From: Paenibacillus doosanensis
GTDB lineage: Bacteria; Bacillota; Bacilli; Paenibacillales; NBRC-103111
Reading direction: 5' to 3'
NCBI RefSeq assembly: GCF_025060755.1
Contig: NZ_JANYUY010000001.1
Location: 522,628 to 586,627 of the forward strand
Length of the DNA stretch: 64,000 bases
This document shows positions 27,883 to 36,407 of the stretch, one piece after another. The notes under the pieces were generated by a model. That model searched no databases. It saw only the letters and a program-made list of their open reading frames with translations, and was not told the origin of the DNA. The position numbers and the translations under genes are program-made. Each line of letters begins with the position of its first letter. The first letter of the stretch is position 1.

Positions 27883-28352
27883 TTCCAATTTATCGAAGAT
27901 CATCGCTCCGAATTTCGTGTGGAGAAGATGTGCAAAGTGATGGAGGTTTCCCGGAGCGGCTTTTACAAATGGCAGCAGGCTGTCCCCAGCGAACAAGAAC
28001 GTCGTAAAGCGAAGGTGCAGGAGCGGATTTCTTACCATTTCCATGACTCCCAAGGACGTTATGGCAGCCCTAAAATCACTCATATGCTGTGGAAAGAGGG
28101 GCTGCATATCTCGGAACGCACGGTGAGCGTCTACATGAAGGAATTGGAGCTGCGTTCCTGTGCTTCCCGTAAGTTCAAGGTTCAAACCACGGATTCTAAC
28201 CATGATCTGCCCCTTGCTCCCAATGTGCTGAATCAGAAGTTTACTACGGCAGAGCCAGGTAAAGTATGATGACAGACATTACGTATATCGCTTGTCGAGA
28301 AGGACGCTTATACTTGGCTAGTGTAATGGACTTGTGTACACGCGAGATTGTA
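27883..28352 (+). pseudogene. IS3-family transposase OrfB, frameshifted and truncated
   Basis: The first part (in frame 27919-28269) has the usual N-terminal HTH_21 region: MEVSRSGFYKW, GRYGSPKITHMLWKEG, YMKELELRS. It then stops at TGATGA where the family has W-M-T-D-I-T: one G has been lost from TGGATGACA. The reading resumes one frame over as MTDITYIACREGRLYLASVMDLCTREIV, containing the first catalytic Asp. After REIV the homology ends, so the second Asp and the Glu of the DDE triad are missing. Confidence 0.88.
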
Positions 28353-28460
28353 GTTTACCTAAATCATGTCTGGGGACAACGGGGTAAGCTAAAGGTTGTG
28401 CGCCCATGGCTTATTGAAGCAAGGCTAGAACTCCTTGCATCCTGTAAGCATCTTGCATGA

Positions 28461-28493
28461 GAGGCTGCCGACGGACAAACGTCGGCAGCCTCT
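28461..28493. terminator. Strong hairpin terminator
   Basis: GAGGCTGCCGACG-GACAAA-CGTCGGCAGCCTC, a perfect 13-base stem, followed by TGTTGT. It sits between the broken IS element and the P-loop kinase gene. Confidence 0.7.
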
Positions 28494-28527
28494 GTTGTAC
28501 TGTAATAAAAGTCTAGGGAGTGGTTAT

Positions 28528-29046
28528 ATGTCTAAAATCATATTATTTAGGGGAATGTCTGGAACTGGGAAATCAACATTATCAAACGAACTAGGCAAGA
28601 GAATCAATATCCCTATTTTACACAAGGATGATATTTATGATTCGGTTGCTGAATTTGTTACTGAACATGGGTTAAGAAATAAAATATGCTTTGATTTTCT
28701 TTACCGTTTTTTACAAACAGTTATTGATTCTTCGGCCGCAATCATACTTGATTATGGGTTAAATAATATTGATGATGTACAAAGATTAAAAAACTGGGTT
28801 GAGGAAAGAGGCGCGACATTTAAAACAATTTATTGTACATGCAGTAATGAGTCCATTTGGTCGGAAAGACTAGCTTCCCGTGGCGCCAATCCATTGCCCA
28901 ATCAGTTGATTACCAATTTAGCCGATCTTAAAGAGCATTATAAGAACGTTAAGATGGAGCATTTGGAGGGTGAATTAATTCTTGATACCATTAAGGAATC
29001 CAAAATATTAATTGATCAAGTCGAATCTTTTTTATCGGAGTCATAA
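28528..29046 (+). CDS. P-loop kinase-like protein (AAA_33 / zeta-kinase fold)
   Basis: 172 residues from the ATG at 28528 with AGGGAGTGG upstream. Walker A GMSGTGKST at residues 9-17, a Lys-Asp pair HKDDIYD as in small-molecule kinases, and a LID-like region ERLASRGANP. Proteins of this type phosphorylate small molecules such as antibiotics or nucleosides; no substrate can be named. The gene is clearly more AT-rich than the chromosome on either side, a sign of transfer. Confidence 0.75.
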   Translation: MSKIILFRGMSGTGKSTLSNELGKRINIPILHKDDIYDSVAEFVTEHGLRNKICFDFLYRFLQTVIDSSAAIILDYGLNNIDDVQRLKNWVEERGATFKTIYCTCSNESIWSERLASRGANPLPNQLITNLADLKEHYKNVKMEHLEGELILDTIKESKILIDQVESFLSES

Positions 29047-29357
29047 TTTATAGCATTCCGCCATCGAAGGAAGTATCTTACATATTAGTCATGTACAATA
29101 TGTGGAACTCTTTATTTTATCTGACTTTCTTAAATTTAGGTCTTGATAACTGTGGGAAATAAAGTTGTAGACTGACCATGCTTCATTCAGCTAACTGTCA
29201 GTAATGTTTAACTACCGATTTTAATCTGTAAGTTAAATATCAGCCAATTTTCAGTAGTATAACTTCCAGTTTTATGAAATAATCTTCTTAAGAAAGCTGC
29301 CTAATATTCCTACGGGCAAGGAAGTTTTTCGAAGTCATTTTTAATCGAGGTGTACAT
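29047..29357. other. AT-rich intergenic stretch
   Basis: About 310 bases between the P-loop gene and the methyltransferase gene. No open frame, hairpin with T-run or repeat was found; it should contain the methyltransferase promoter. Confidence 0.3.
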
Positions 29358-29960
29358 ATGAATAAAATGAATCTTGCTAAATCATATGATATTGACTCTC
29401 ATAGAAGGGTAAATGCTACACCTGCTGAGTGGAAAATTATTGAGAGAGAAAATTTTCTGAACAAGTTACTTTCATCGAATAAAAAAAACTTACTTGAAAT
29501 TGGTGCCGGCACAGGCATTGATAGTCTTTATTTCAAGGAAAATGGCATTGAGGTAACAAGCGTTGAGTTGTCTTCCGAGATGGTGCGCTATTGCAAGGAG
29601 AGAGGACTTCAAGCATATGTCATGGACTTTTACGATTTAGATTTCGCCGATAGTACATTCGATGCTGTATATGCCCTAAATTGTCTGTTACATGTGCCTA
29701 AAAGCGAAATAGATGACGTACTTTTAGGAATCAAACGAATAATGAAACCAGATGCTCTTTTCTATATGGGATTATATGGCGGAAAAGATTCAGAAGGGAT
29801 ATGGGATAATGATTGGTGTGATCCTAAACGTTTTTTTGCATCATATTCTGATAATTCAATAAGAGCGGTTGTAGGAAAACATTTTAAAGAAATAAGTTTT
29901 AACACAATTCCATTACAACATGGACAACCACATTTTCAAGCACTTACTTTACAGAAATAA
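29358..29960 (+). CDS. Class I SAM-dependent methyltransferase
   Basis: 200 residues. Motif I LLEIGAGTGIDSLYF, post-I acidic residue VTSVELS, and DSTFDAVYALNCLLHVP (motif IV/V) define a methyltransferase_11-like domain of the type acting on small molecules. GAGGTG precedes the ATG. AT-rich like its neighbours on both sides. Confidence 0.85.
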   Translation: MNKMNLAKSYDIDSHRRVNATPAEWKIIERENFLNKLLSSNKKNLLEIGAGTGIDSLYFKENGIEVTSVELSSEMVRYCKERGLQAYVMDFYDLDFADSTFDAVYALNCLLHVPKSEIDDVLLGIKRIMKPDALFYMGLYGGKDSEGIWDNDWCDPKRFFASYSDNSIRAVVGKHFKEISFNTIPLQHGQPHFQALTLQK

Positions 29961-30129
29961 TAATGAAAAGTTAAATTTGCGACACCTATAGATAGATATT
30001 TAACGGGACAGACAGTGTGTAGCTTCGCAGGGTAGCTCCTATACTCATTGAAGTAACGGGCAGATTAGGAGATATTGTGTTAAAGTATGGATATTGAACA
30101 AATAAATTCCTGGAAGAGGAAGTGTTCTT

Positions 30130-30468
30130 GTGAAACTAAACCATCTCAACCTAACGGTCAGTGATGTTAAAGCTACAGTCGATTTCTTGGTAAAATATTT
30201 CGGATTGCAAATTGGAAACACACGCGGCAATACATTCGCCGTATTATTTGACGACGGTAGGTTAGTGCTTACCTTGATGAAAGGCAATCAAGTCAGCTAC
30301 CCCAACACCTTTCATATCGGCTTCATTCAAGAAAGCGAGGATCGGGTGAACGAAATCAATCAACGTATGAAGGATGATGGGTTTGATGTGGAGCCCCCGC
30401 AAAGATCGCACGCATGGACGTTCTATGTCCAAGCGCCTGGTGGATTTACTGTCGAGGTTCTGAGTTAA
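30130..30468 (+). CDS. VOC (glyoxalase/bleomycin-resistance fold) protein
   Basis: 112 residues from a GTG at 30130 with GAGGAA eight bases upstream. Two beta-alpha-beta-beta-beta repeats: LNHLNLTVSDVKATVDFLVKYFGL and FHIGFIQESEDRVNEINQRM, ending APGGFTVEVLS where the metal-binding Glu normally lies. His4-type and Glu residues fit metal binding. Substrate unknown; the family includes fosfomycin and bleomycin resistance proteins as well as isomerases. Confidence 0.85.
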   Translation: MKLNHLNLTVSDVKATVDFLVKYFGLQIGNTRGNTFAVLFDDGRLVLTLMKGNQVSYPNTFHIGFIQESEDRVNEINQRMKDDGFDVEPPQRSHAWTFYVQAPGGFTVEVLS

Positions 30469-30500
30469 TTGTTTACGCTAACGGTGAACGTCAGCTTAAT

Positions 30501-30556
30501 AAAACAGCGGCAGTCTAACGCTTTATTTTCATTCCATGGCTGCCGCTGTTTTATTT
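30501..30556. terminator. Bidirectional terminator
   Basis: AAAACAGCGGCAG (30501-30513) pairs with CTGCCGCTGTTTT (30540-30552), followed by ATTTT. It ends the VOC gene on the plus strand. Confidence 0.8.
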
Positions 30557-30699
30557 TGGGAGCCAGTCTAATACTTATTTGGCGAAGAGTCTGACGTTTC
30601 GTAATGCTAAAAGCCGCGTGGAATCAACATATCCAGTCTAGTCCGGCGCGGGATCACGCCGGACGCAGGCTTAATGCGCCACAGATTGCTTACAAACCG

Positions 30700-31578
30700 T
30701 TAACTCCGGAGCGCTTCATCCAAAAAGCGCAGCGAAACCTGCAGCGCCTCCTCCAAATGCGGCGTCGCGCCCTGGAAAGGATGCACCGCGCCGAACGTAT
30801 GATTGCCGCCGGCAACGACGGCGGTCTTATGCCGGGGCGCGCCGGCGCGCAGCGCTTCGAAGCCGGCCTGCAGCCGCGGAGAATCCTGGTCTCCCTGCAC
30901 CTGCAGCACGGGAATGTTCAGCTCGGCGAGCCGCCGCACGATATCGTACCGCTCGCCGCTTGCCTTCAGATCGTCGAAATACTCGATCCGAATCGGCATC
31001 TCCTGCTTCGTTCGCGCATTCGCCACGTACGCTACGCCGTCCTTCTCCACCTGCGCTTGGAACTCGGCGGGGAATAAATCGGCATAGGCGCTGCCGTTCC
31101 AAGTGACCAGCGCCTTCACCTGCGGATGCTCGGCGGCGAATACGATGCCGCCCGCCCCTCCCCAGCTGTGGCCCAGCAAAGCAATGCGCGACGGATCGGC
31201 CAGCTCGGCGCGAGGAAGCCCCCGCTCCAGCAGCGCGTTCAGCACAAGGCTCAAATCTTCCTGCTCGCGCGAAAACGTATTGAGCGCGAACTTGTCCAGC
31301 TCGTCGAAATCCGTTTGCCCGACGCCGTTGCAGGAAAAATTGTAGGTCACCGTATAATAGCCGTTTTCGGCAAAACGCCCGGCGATATACGGGAAGAAGC
31401 CCCAATCTTTAAACCCTTTGAAACCGTGGCTGATGAGCAGAACCGGCAGCGCCGAAGCTTCCTGCAAGCCTCCTCTTTGGATCAGACGCACGTCGCCGCG
31501 GATGAACAGCGGCTCCCCGCCGCTTAGCCGGCCGGCGTTTAATACGAATGTGTCATGAATGATGACAGATTCACTCAT
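30700..31578 (-). CDS. Alpha/beta hydrolase (dienelactone hydrolase/peptidase-like)
   Basis: 292 residues. Oxyanion region LLISHGFKGFKDWGFFP, nucleophile elbow LLGHSWGGAGG (Ser near residue 150), acid GDQDSPRL near 222 and His in VAGGNHTFGAVHPF near 255. An esterase or acyl-peptidase role is likely; the family member cannot be named. It is divergent from the AraC regulator 100 bases away. Confidence 0.87.
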   Translation of the reverse strand: MSESVIIHDTFVLNAGRLSGGEPLFIRGDVRLIQRGGLQEASALPVLLISHGFKGFKDWGFFPYIAGRFAENGYYTVTYNFSCNGVGQTDFDELDKFALNTFSREQEDLSLVLNALLERGLPRAELADPSRIALLGHSWGGAGGIVFAAEHPQVKALVTWNGSAYADLFPAEFQAQVEKDGVAYVANARTKQEMPIRIEYFDDLKASGERYDIVRRLAELNIPVLQVQGDQDSPRLQAGFEALRAGAPRHKTAVVAGGNHTFGAVHPFQGATPHLEEALQVSLRFLDEALRS

Positions 31579-31675
31579 CGCAATCCCTCCTGATTGTCAA
31601 TCGCTTCCTATCCATGTATATCATACAGGAAAGCGCCGGCGTTTCCCATGGCACGGGGAGGAAATATTTACCTGA

Positions 31676-32581
31676 ATGCCCCGTTATGATACTCTGATCA
31701 TAAACCGCATTTTTTTCCGAAAGTCGGTGCAAAAAATGAAGGATCATTTTTTCTTTCCCGGTTTTTTCACTTCTTTCCACGTTTGGAGCATTCTCTATAA
31801 AAATGCGGAGAAAGGCTCCGTCTATCCGAATCACAAGCATCCGATGTTCGAGATTTTATACGTCGAGACGGGCGAGATGAGCGAGTGGGTGAACGGCGTC
31901 GAGTACAGGCTGCGCGCAGGCGATTTTATTCTGGTTAACTCCGGTGTTCTGCATTATCCGGAAGCGCATGAGGAAAGCCGCTTCTTCAATTTTCATTTCG
32001 ATGTGGAGCCCCGCGAGGTGCACTCTTTGTTTCACCAAATGCGCAGACCTATCGTCAGCATGCGCCAAACGCCCGAGATCGAAGCGGAAATCCGCCAATC
32101 CATGCAAAGGCTGATCGAATTGTTCCGGACGCAGGACGAGCTCGCTTTTACCCAAAAGATGATGATGCAGTCGATCATGATGCAGTTCCTCGCGTTTCTG
32201 ATCGAAAAGATCGTCATCCCCGAAATGAACGACGACTCCCCCGCCTCAAACTCCAAGCATTTGATCGCCACGGAAGCCGCTTATTTGCTCGAAACGTACG
32301 GAGGGTCGGAGAGGCTGCTCATCGCCGAGCTGTCCGAGAAGCTGCATGTGCACCGCAACTATATTACAAGCTGCTTCAAGCAGGTGTACGGCATGTCGCC
32401 GAAGCATTACTTGACGAAGGTCAGGGTCGAGAAGGCGAAGAAGCTGCTGCAGGAGACGACGATGTCCGTGGAGGAAATCGCGGAAGAGCTGACGTTCTCG
32501 TCATCCGCTTATTTCTGCAAGTTTTTCCGCATGCAGGTCGGTTCGACGCCGTTTCAATACCGCTCAGGCATTAAGGCGTAG
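31676..32581 (+). CDS. AraC family transcriptional regulator with cupin sensor
   Basis: 301 residues. N-terminal cupin sugar-sensing domain (NHKHPMFEILYVETGEMSEWV ... DFILVNSGVLHYPEA) and a C-terminal pair of helix-turn-helices from about 200 (IAELSEKLHVHRNYITSCFKQVYGMSPKHYL; TMSVEEIAEELTFSSSAYFCKFFRM). An internal Met at 31736 gives an alternative start; neither site has an ideal ribosome sequence. The solute-binding protein and GH43-like gene downstream are plausible targets. Confidence 0.9.
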   Translation: MPRYDTLIINRIFFRKSVQKMKDHFFFPGFFTSFHVWSILYKNAEKGSVYPNHKHPMFEILYVETGEMSEWVNGVEYRLRAGDFILVNSGVLHYPEAHEESRFFNFHFDVEPREVHSLFHQMRRPIVSMRQTPEIEAEIRQSMQRLIELFRTQDELAFTQKMMMQSIMMQFLAFLIEKIVIPEMNDDSPASNSKHLIATEAAYLLETYGGSERLLIAELSEKLHVHRNYITSCFKQVYGMSPKHYLTKVRVEKAKKLLQETTMSVEEIAEELTFSSSAYFCKFFRMQVGSTPFQYRSGIKA

Positions 32582-32602
32582 CCTCTTGCTCCAGTTCAAG
32601 CA

Positions 32603-32638
32603 AACCGCTTGGGGAAGCTGTTTCCGAGCGGCTTTTTG
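32603..32638 (+). terminator. Terminator after the AraC regulator
   Basis: AAACCGCTTGGGGAAGCTGTTTCCGAGCGG as an imperfect stem-loop followed by CTTTTTG, 25 bases past the stop. Confidence 0.75.
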
Positions 32639-32829
32639 TGCGCACTCGATTAGGAAGGAGCCTGTCCGTCAATGCCGCCGCCGCATCAGCCGCCTCACGC
32701 GTGCAATCGCGATAGGACTTTCGTTGCGCGGGGGATCTTCCCTATTACCGCTTACTCTGTGTGCAAAAGTGTTATTTTAGCCTGCTTTTTTCAATTGTTG
32801 GCAAGCAAAAGGCAGTGATACTATTATTC

Positions 32830-32843
32830 ATAAATCGCTTACA
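32830..32843. promoter_or_regulatory. Weak cre-like (CcpA) site
   Basis: ATAAATCGCTTACA has 11 of 14 matches to the catabolite-responsive element as I recall it (TGWAARCGYTWNCW). It lies 27 bases ahead of a sugar-binding-protein gene, a place where carbon catabolite control would fit. Confidence 0.25.
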
Positions 32844-32869
32844 ACACAATATTCAAGGGGGATTGCAAA

Positions 32870-34186
32870 ATGGAAGCACGTGTATGCCAAGCGGCAGCCG
32901 CCGTCTTCGTCGCCTTCATGGTTCTGGCAGGATGCAGCAGCAGCTTAAACGAGCCGCAAGCAGCGGGCAAGGAGCAGGGTCAAACCGCCGAAGCGACGAC
33001 GAAATCCGAAGAACCCGTCAAACTGCTGCTCGCCCAAAAGTGGTCGGAAATCAACGATGCCGATTTTCAAACGCTGATTGTCGAACCGCTGGCGAAGCAA
33101 TATCCGAATATTCAGATCGAGATGCTTAAAGGCGAAAATATTAAAGAAATGATTGCCGCCGGCACAGTTCCCGATCTTGTAGCGACCTGGGTCAATCTGA
33201 TTCCCGACTATCAAGAGCTGGGACTGGTCGAGGATATGACGCCGCTGATCAAGAAGCATAGCCTGGATTTGGGCCGGTTCGAGGCCACTTATTTGGATAC
33301 GATCCGCGGATACGACAACGGCGGGCTCGTCGCCCTCCCGTACGATGCCAATTTTAACGCGATTTATTATAACAAAGATATTTTCGATAAATTCGGGGTC
33401 GATTATCCGAAGGACGGGATGACCTGGGAAGAGACGATCGAGCTCGCCAAAAAGGTAAGCCGCGAGGATCAGGGCGTGCGCTACCGCGGGCTGGAAGCCG
33501 ACGGCTACGGAAAGCTGGCGCTCCAGGAAGCGCTGCCGACGATCAAGGACGGCAAGTCCAACTTCAATAACGACGAATGGAAGCATGTGCTGGAGCTCGC
33601 AAGAAGCATCGAGGCGATCCCGTCCAACGAGCCGGTGCCGGACGTGCATCCGCGCAACCAATTTATGAAGGATCGCAATCTGGCGATGTTCGCGACCGGC
33701 AATAACTTCAACCTGCTGCAGGGCGACGCGGCCAAAGGGCTGAACTGGGACATCGCCCAGTATCCGAGCAACCCGGATAAGCCTAATGTTGCCGGCATGG
33801 TCGACGAGCACGTCGCTTTCGTCACCAAGGCGAGCAAGCACAAGGACGAGGCGTTCAAAGTGATCGAAATTTTGACGTCGGACGAAATACAGAAGAAATT
33901 GACGCGCGCTTCCGGCAAATTGTCGGTGCTGAAGGATGCTTCGATCCGCCGCGAGCTCGGTGCGGATATGCCGATTTTGCAGGGCAAGCATTTGGACGCG
34001 ATTTTCAAAGGCACGTACGTTCCCGCTTATACGGCGACTAGCAAATATCCCGATGCGGGCAAAATCGTCAGCGAACAGGTGACCAAATATTTGGCGGGCG
34101 AGCAGGATGTTAATACGACGCTCCGCGTAGCCGACGAGGGCCTGCAAAATCATATTCGCCAGATCGACGCCGGTGCGGGCAAGTAA
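32870..34186 (+). CDS. Sugar ABC transporter solute-binding lipoprotein (orphan)
   Basis: 438 residues with lipobox AFMVLAGCSSS near residue 24. Family 1 binding-protein blocks: YNKDIFDKFGVDYPKDGMTWEETIELAKKV and NQFMKDRNLAMFATG. No permease or ATPase is beside it; it is followed by a GH43-like enzyme gene. GGGGG precedes the ATG. It shares the FDKFxVxYPKDGMTW block and overall layout with the protein at 43333-44643, which suggests paralogues. Confidence 0.9.
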   Translation: MEARVCQAAAAVFVAFMVLAGCSSSLNEPQAAGKEQGQTAEATTKSEEPVKLLLAQKWSEINDADFQTLIVEPLAKQYPNIQIEMLKGENIKEMIAAGTVPDLVATWVNLIPDYQELGLVEDMTPLIKKHSLDLGRFEATYLDTIRGYDNGGLVALPYDANFNAIYYNKDIFDKFGVDYPKDGMTWEETIELAKKVSREDQGVRYRGLEADGYGKLALQEALPTIKDGKSNFNNDEWKHVLELARSIEAIPSNEPVPDVHPRNQFMKDRNLAMFATGNNFNLLQGDAAKGLNWDIAQYPSNPDKPNVAGMVDEHVAFVTKASKHKDEAFKVIEILTSDEIQKKLTRASGKLSVLKDASIRRELGADMPILQGKHLDAIFKGTYVPAYTATSKYPDAGKIVSEQVTKYLAGEQDVNTTLRVADEGLQNHIRQIDAGAGK

Positions 34187-34241
34187 CCGAATCGCGCGAC
34201 TCCGGGCGTGGGACCATCAATAGGCAAAGGAGAATGACCAT

Positions 34242-35666
34242 ATGCTGTACAACGGTTCTTTATGGAAAGATACGAGCGGCCAGCCCTTGCACGCTCACGG
34301 CGGGGGCATGCTTCAATCCGGGCCGTACATCTACTGGTTCGGGGAAAACCGGCAGGGGCGCAAACGCGTCTCCTGCTATCGCACGACGGACATGACGAAT
34401 TGGGAATTTCGCGGCGATGTGCTGACGCTGGATTCGAGGTTTCTGCCGATCGACATGCGGACGTCCCCGGAGCTTGTCACCGATAAGGAGACGGGGCGCG
34501 GGGCGAATATCGAACGGCCGAAGGTCATCTACAACGCCGCGACCGGCAAATACGTCATGTGGATGCATTGGGAGAACGGCCAGGACTACGGAGCGGCCCG
34601 CTGCGCGATCGCCAGCTGCGACACCGTCGACGGAGATTACGTGTATCACGGCAGCTTTAACCCGTCGGGAGCGATGTCGCGGGACTGCACGCTGTTCGTC
34701 GACGACGACGGCGCGGCCTACTTCATCTCGGCGGCGCGGGACAACGCCGATCTGCATATGTACCGGCTCAGCGACGACTATCTCGCTATCGACGAGCATG
34801 TCCGTACGTTATGGCCCGGTCAATACCGGGAAGCCCCCGCGCTTGTCAAGCGCAACGGCGTTTATTTCATGATCAGCTCGGGCTGTACGGGCTGGGAGCC
34901 GAACCAAGGCAAATACGCCTATTCCCGCAGCCTCACCGGCCGCTGGTCCGGCCTGCTGGACTTCGGCGGGCCGACGACCTACGATACGCAGCCGACCTTT
35001 ATCCTGCCGCTGCAAGGCGAAGCCGGCACAAGCTATTGGTACGTCGGAGACCGCTGGCATCCGGGGGACTATCACCGGTCGTCCTATGCGATACTGCCCA
35101 TTCGCTTTCCCGACGACACGACGATGACGCTGCTGTGGAGCGATGAGGTAAAGGTCAATTCCGCAGAGGAGAGCGGAGACGGTACGGGGGCGGGCGCCTC
35201 TCACACGGAGCTTGCGTCTGCCGGCGGCTACGTCCGCATCTTGAACCGCTCTCGCCGCTATTTGGCCGCCGAGGACGACAGCTCGGACGCACTGATCGCC
35301 GAGACGCTGGCGTACGATTCCACGCGCCAGCACTGGCTGCTCGAGCAGACGGCGGACGGATATGTCCGCATCGTGAGCAAGGCGAGCGGGCGCTGCCTCG
35401 AAGCCGTGCGGACGCCGGATCGCTCCATGCCCGTCGAGCTTGCGCTGCGCCCCCGCGCCGACGGCGACGGCCAGCTCTGGCAGTTCGCCGCGGTAGAGAG
35501 CGGCGGCTGGTCCGCCGTCATCAGCCGCGCAACCGGGCTGATGCTGACCATGGGCGGCGAACGCAGCGGCAGGCTGACGGCCGCTCCGAAGCATGAGGAC
35601 GGCGCCGCCCTCCGCAGCCAAAGCTTCCTGATCACGCCGCATTATGGCGTGTCTGATCATACATAG
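34242..35666 (+). CDS. Glycoside hydrolase family 43-like enzyme with ricin-type beta-trefoil
   Basis: 474 residues. N-terminal five-blade propeller (about 1-310) with family 43 features: HAHGGGML near the start, ERPKVIYNAATGKYVMWMHW, a central SRDCTLFVDDDGAAYF acid and REAPALVKRNGVYFMI. The C-terminal ~150 residues repeat Q-x-W blocks (QHWLLEQ, QLWQF) like a CBM13/ricin lectin. The nearest known group is exo-galactanase-like GH43. AAAGGAG precedes the ATG. There is no signal peptide, so it should act in the cytoplasm on imported oligosaccharide; it follows a solute-binding protein by 55 bases. Confidence 0.8.
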   Translation: MLYNGSLWKDTSGQPLHAHGGGMLQSGPYIYWFGENRQGRKRVSCYRTTDMTNWEFRGDVLTLDSRFLPIDMRTSPELVTDKETGRGANIERPKVIYNAATGKYVMWMHWENGQDYGAARCAIASCDTVDGDYVYHGSFNPSGAMSRDCTLFVDDDGAAYFISAARDNADLHMYRLSDDYLAIDEHVRTLWPGQYREAPALVKRNGVYFMISSGCTGWEPNQGKYAYSRSLTGRWSGLLDFGGPTTYDTQPTFILPLQGEAGTSYWYVGDRWHPGDYHRSSYAILPIRFPDDTTMTLLWSDEVKVNSAEESGDGTGAGASHTELASAGGYVRILNRSRRYLAAEDDSSDALIAETLAYDSTRQHWLLEQTADGYVRIVSKASGRCLEAVRTPDRSMPVELALRPRADGDGQLWQFAAVESGGWSAVISRATGLMLTMGGERSGRLTAAPKHEDGAALRSQSFLITPHYGVSDHT

Positions 35667-35705
35667 CTTAGCTTCTCCGCTCCCGGCAGCCGCCCGCTGA
35701 GCAAA

Positions 35706-35748
35706 CGGAGGGCCCTCTCTCGTTTGCAAGAAAGGGCCCTTCGCTCGT
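35706..35748. terminator. Hairpin between convergent genes
   Basis: AGGGCCCT at 35709-35716 and again at 35733-35740 can pair around a loop containing CTCTCGTTTGCAAGAA. Located between the GH43-like and DinB stops; the T-run is weak on both strands. Confidence 0.55.
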
Positions 35749-35751
35749 TTG

Positions 35752-36249
35752 TTACACGGGGGCTTCCATTCCTAAAGCCGCCCACTCTTCTTTGGTCGGA
35801 CCGTACACTCCGGTTACAGGCAGGCCCGCTTGACGCATCAAAATCGTCAATTGCCCGCGGTGATGAATTTCGTGCTTCTGGAATACATGCAGAGTCAATC
35901 CGTTTTTCCAGGGCTGGCCGAAAACCGTCGCCGTCTCTTGCAGCTTGGCATCGGTCCACTGATTACGGACCGCGTCAATCAGAGACTGTGAAGCGGCCCG
36001 GTAAGCTTCGGCAATCGCCGCTGCCGACGACGGGGCTTCGCTGCGCTCATCCGGCGCCTCGAACTTAAGTCCGGTCGGATGGAGCAGTCCCCCGCTCGGC
36101 ACCAAATGCCAGGCAAGATGACCTAGAGTCCGGTATCCCGGAGCTATTTCCCGGTTAAGCGATTCATCCGTCAAAGCATAGAGCAGCTTTTGCGTATTGG
36201 CCGATTCCTGGCCGTATTCCTCGATAAATTGTTGAATGGTCGTAAACAT
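35752..36249 (-). CDS. DinB family protein
   Basis: 165 residues forming a four-helix bundle. The three metal-ligand His occur as LGHLAWHLVP near 45 and HEIHHRGQL near 130-134, the latter being the family signature HxxxHRGQ. DinB-like proteins in Bacilli include thiol transferases (BstA/YfiT-like). GGGAGG precedes the ATG. No operon partner. Confidence 0.9.
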   Translation of the reverse strand: MFTTIQQFIEEYGQESANTQKLLYALTDESLNREIAPGYRTLGHLAWHLVPSGGLLHPTGLKFEAPDERSEAPSSAAAIAEAYRAASQSLIDAVRNQWTDAKLQETATVFGQPWKNGLTLHVFQKHEIHHRGQLTILMRQAGLPVTGVYGPTKEEWAALGMEAPV

Positions 36250-36407
36250 AAGTAAACGCCTCCCTGAAATAGTTGTGTCAGTTCTCGTTCATTATCTGAG
36301 CTGCAGCAGGTCCGGCAACATCCCGCCGCTCCAAACGGACTCTTTGCTTCAACTATACAACAGCTTTACTGACAACAGTATGTCAGGATACGCTCCGCTT
36401 TATTTAA

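Larger units (their letters stand above)
27522..28352 (+). mobile_element. Remnant of an IS3-family insertion sequence
   Basis: Contains an intact orfA, an A6G slippery site (27841-27847) in the right frame relation for -1 frameshifting to orfB, and a truncated orfB. TGGACAATCGGT at 27522 resembles an IS3-type left end; a similar TGGACTCGGTTA lies at 27411. No right end is seen: transposase homology stops at about 28352. The element is inactive. Confidence 0.75.
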
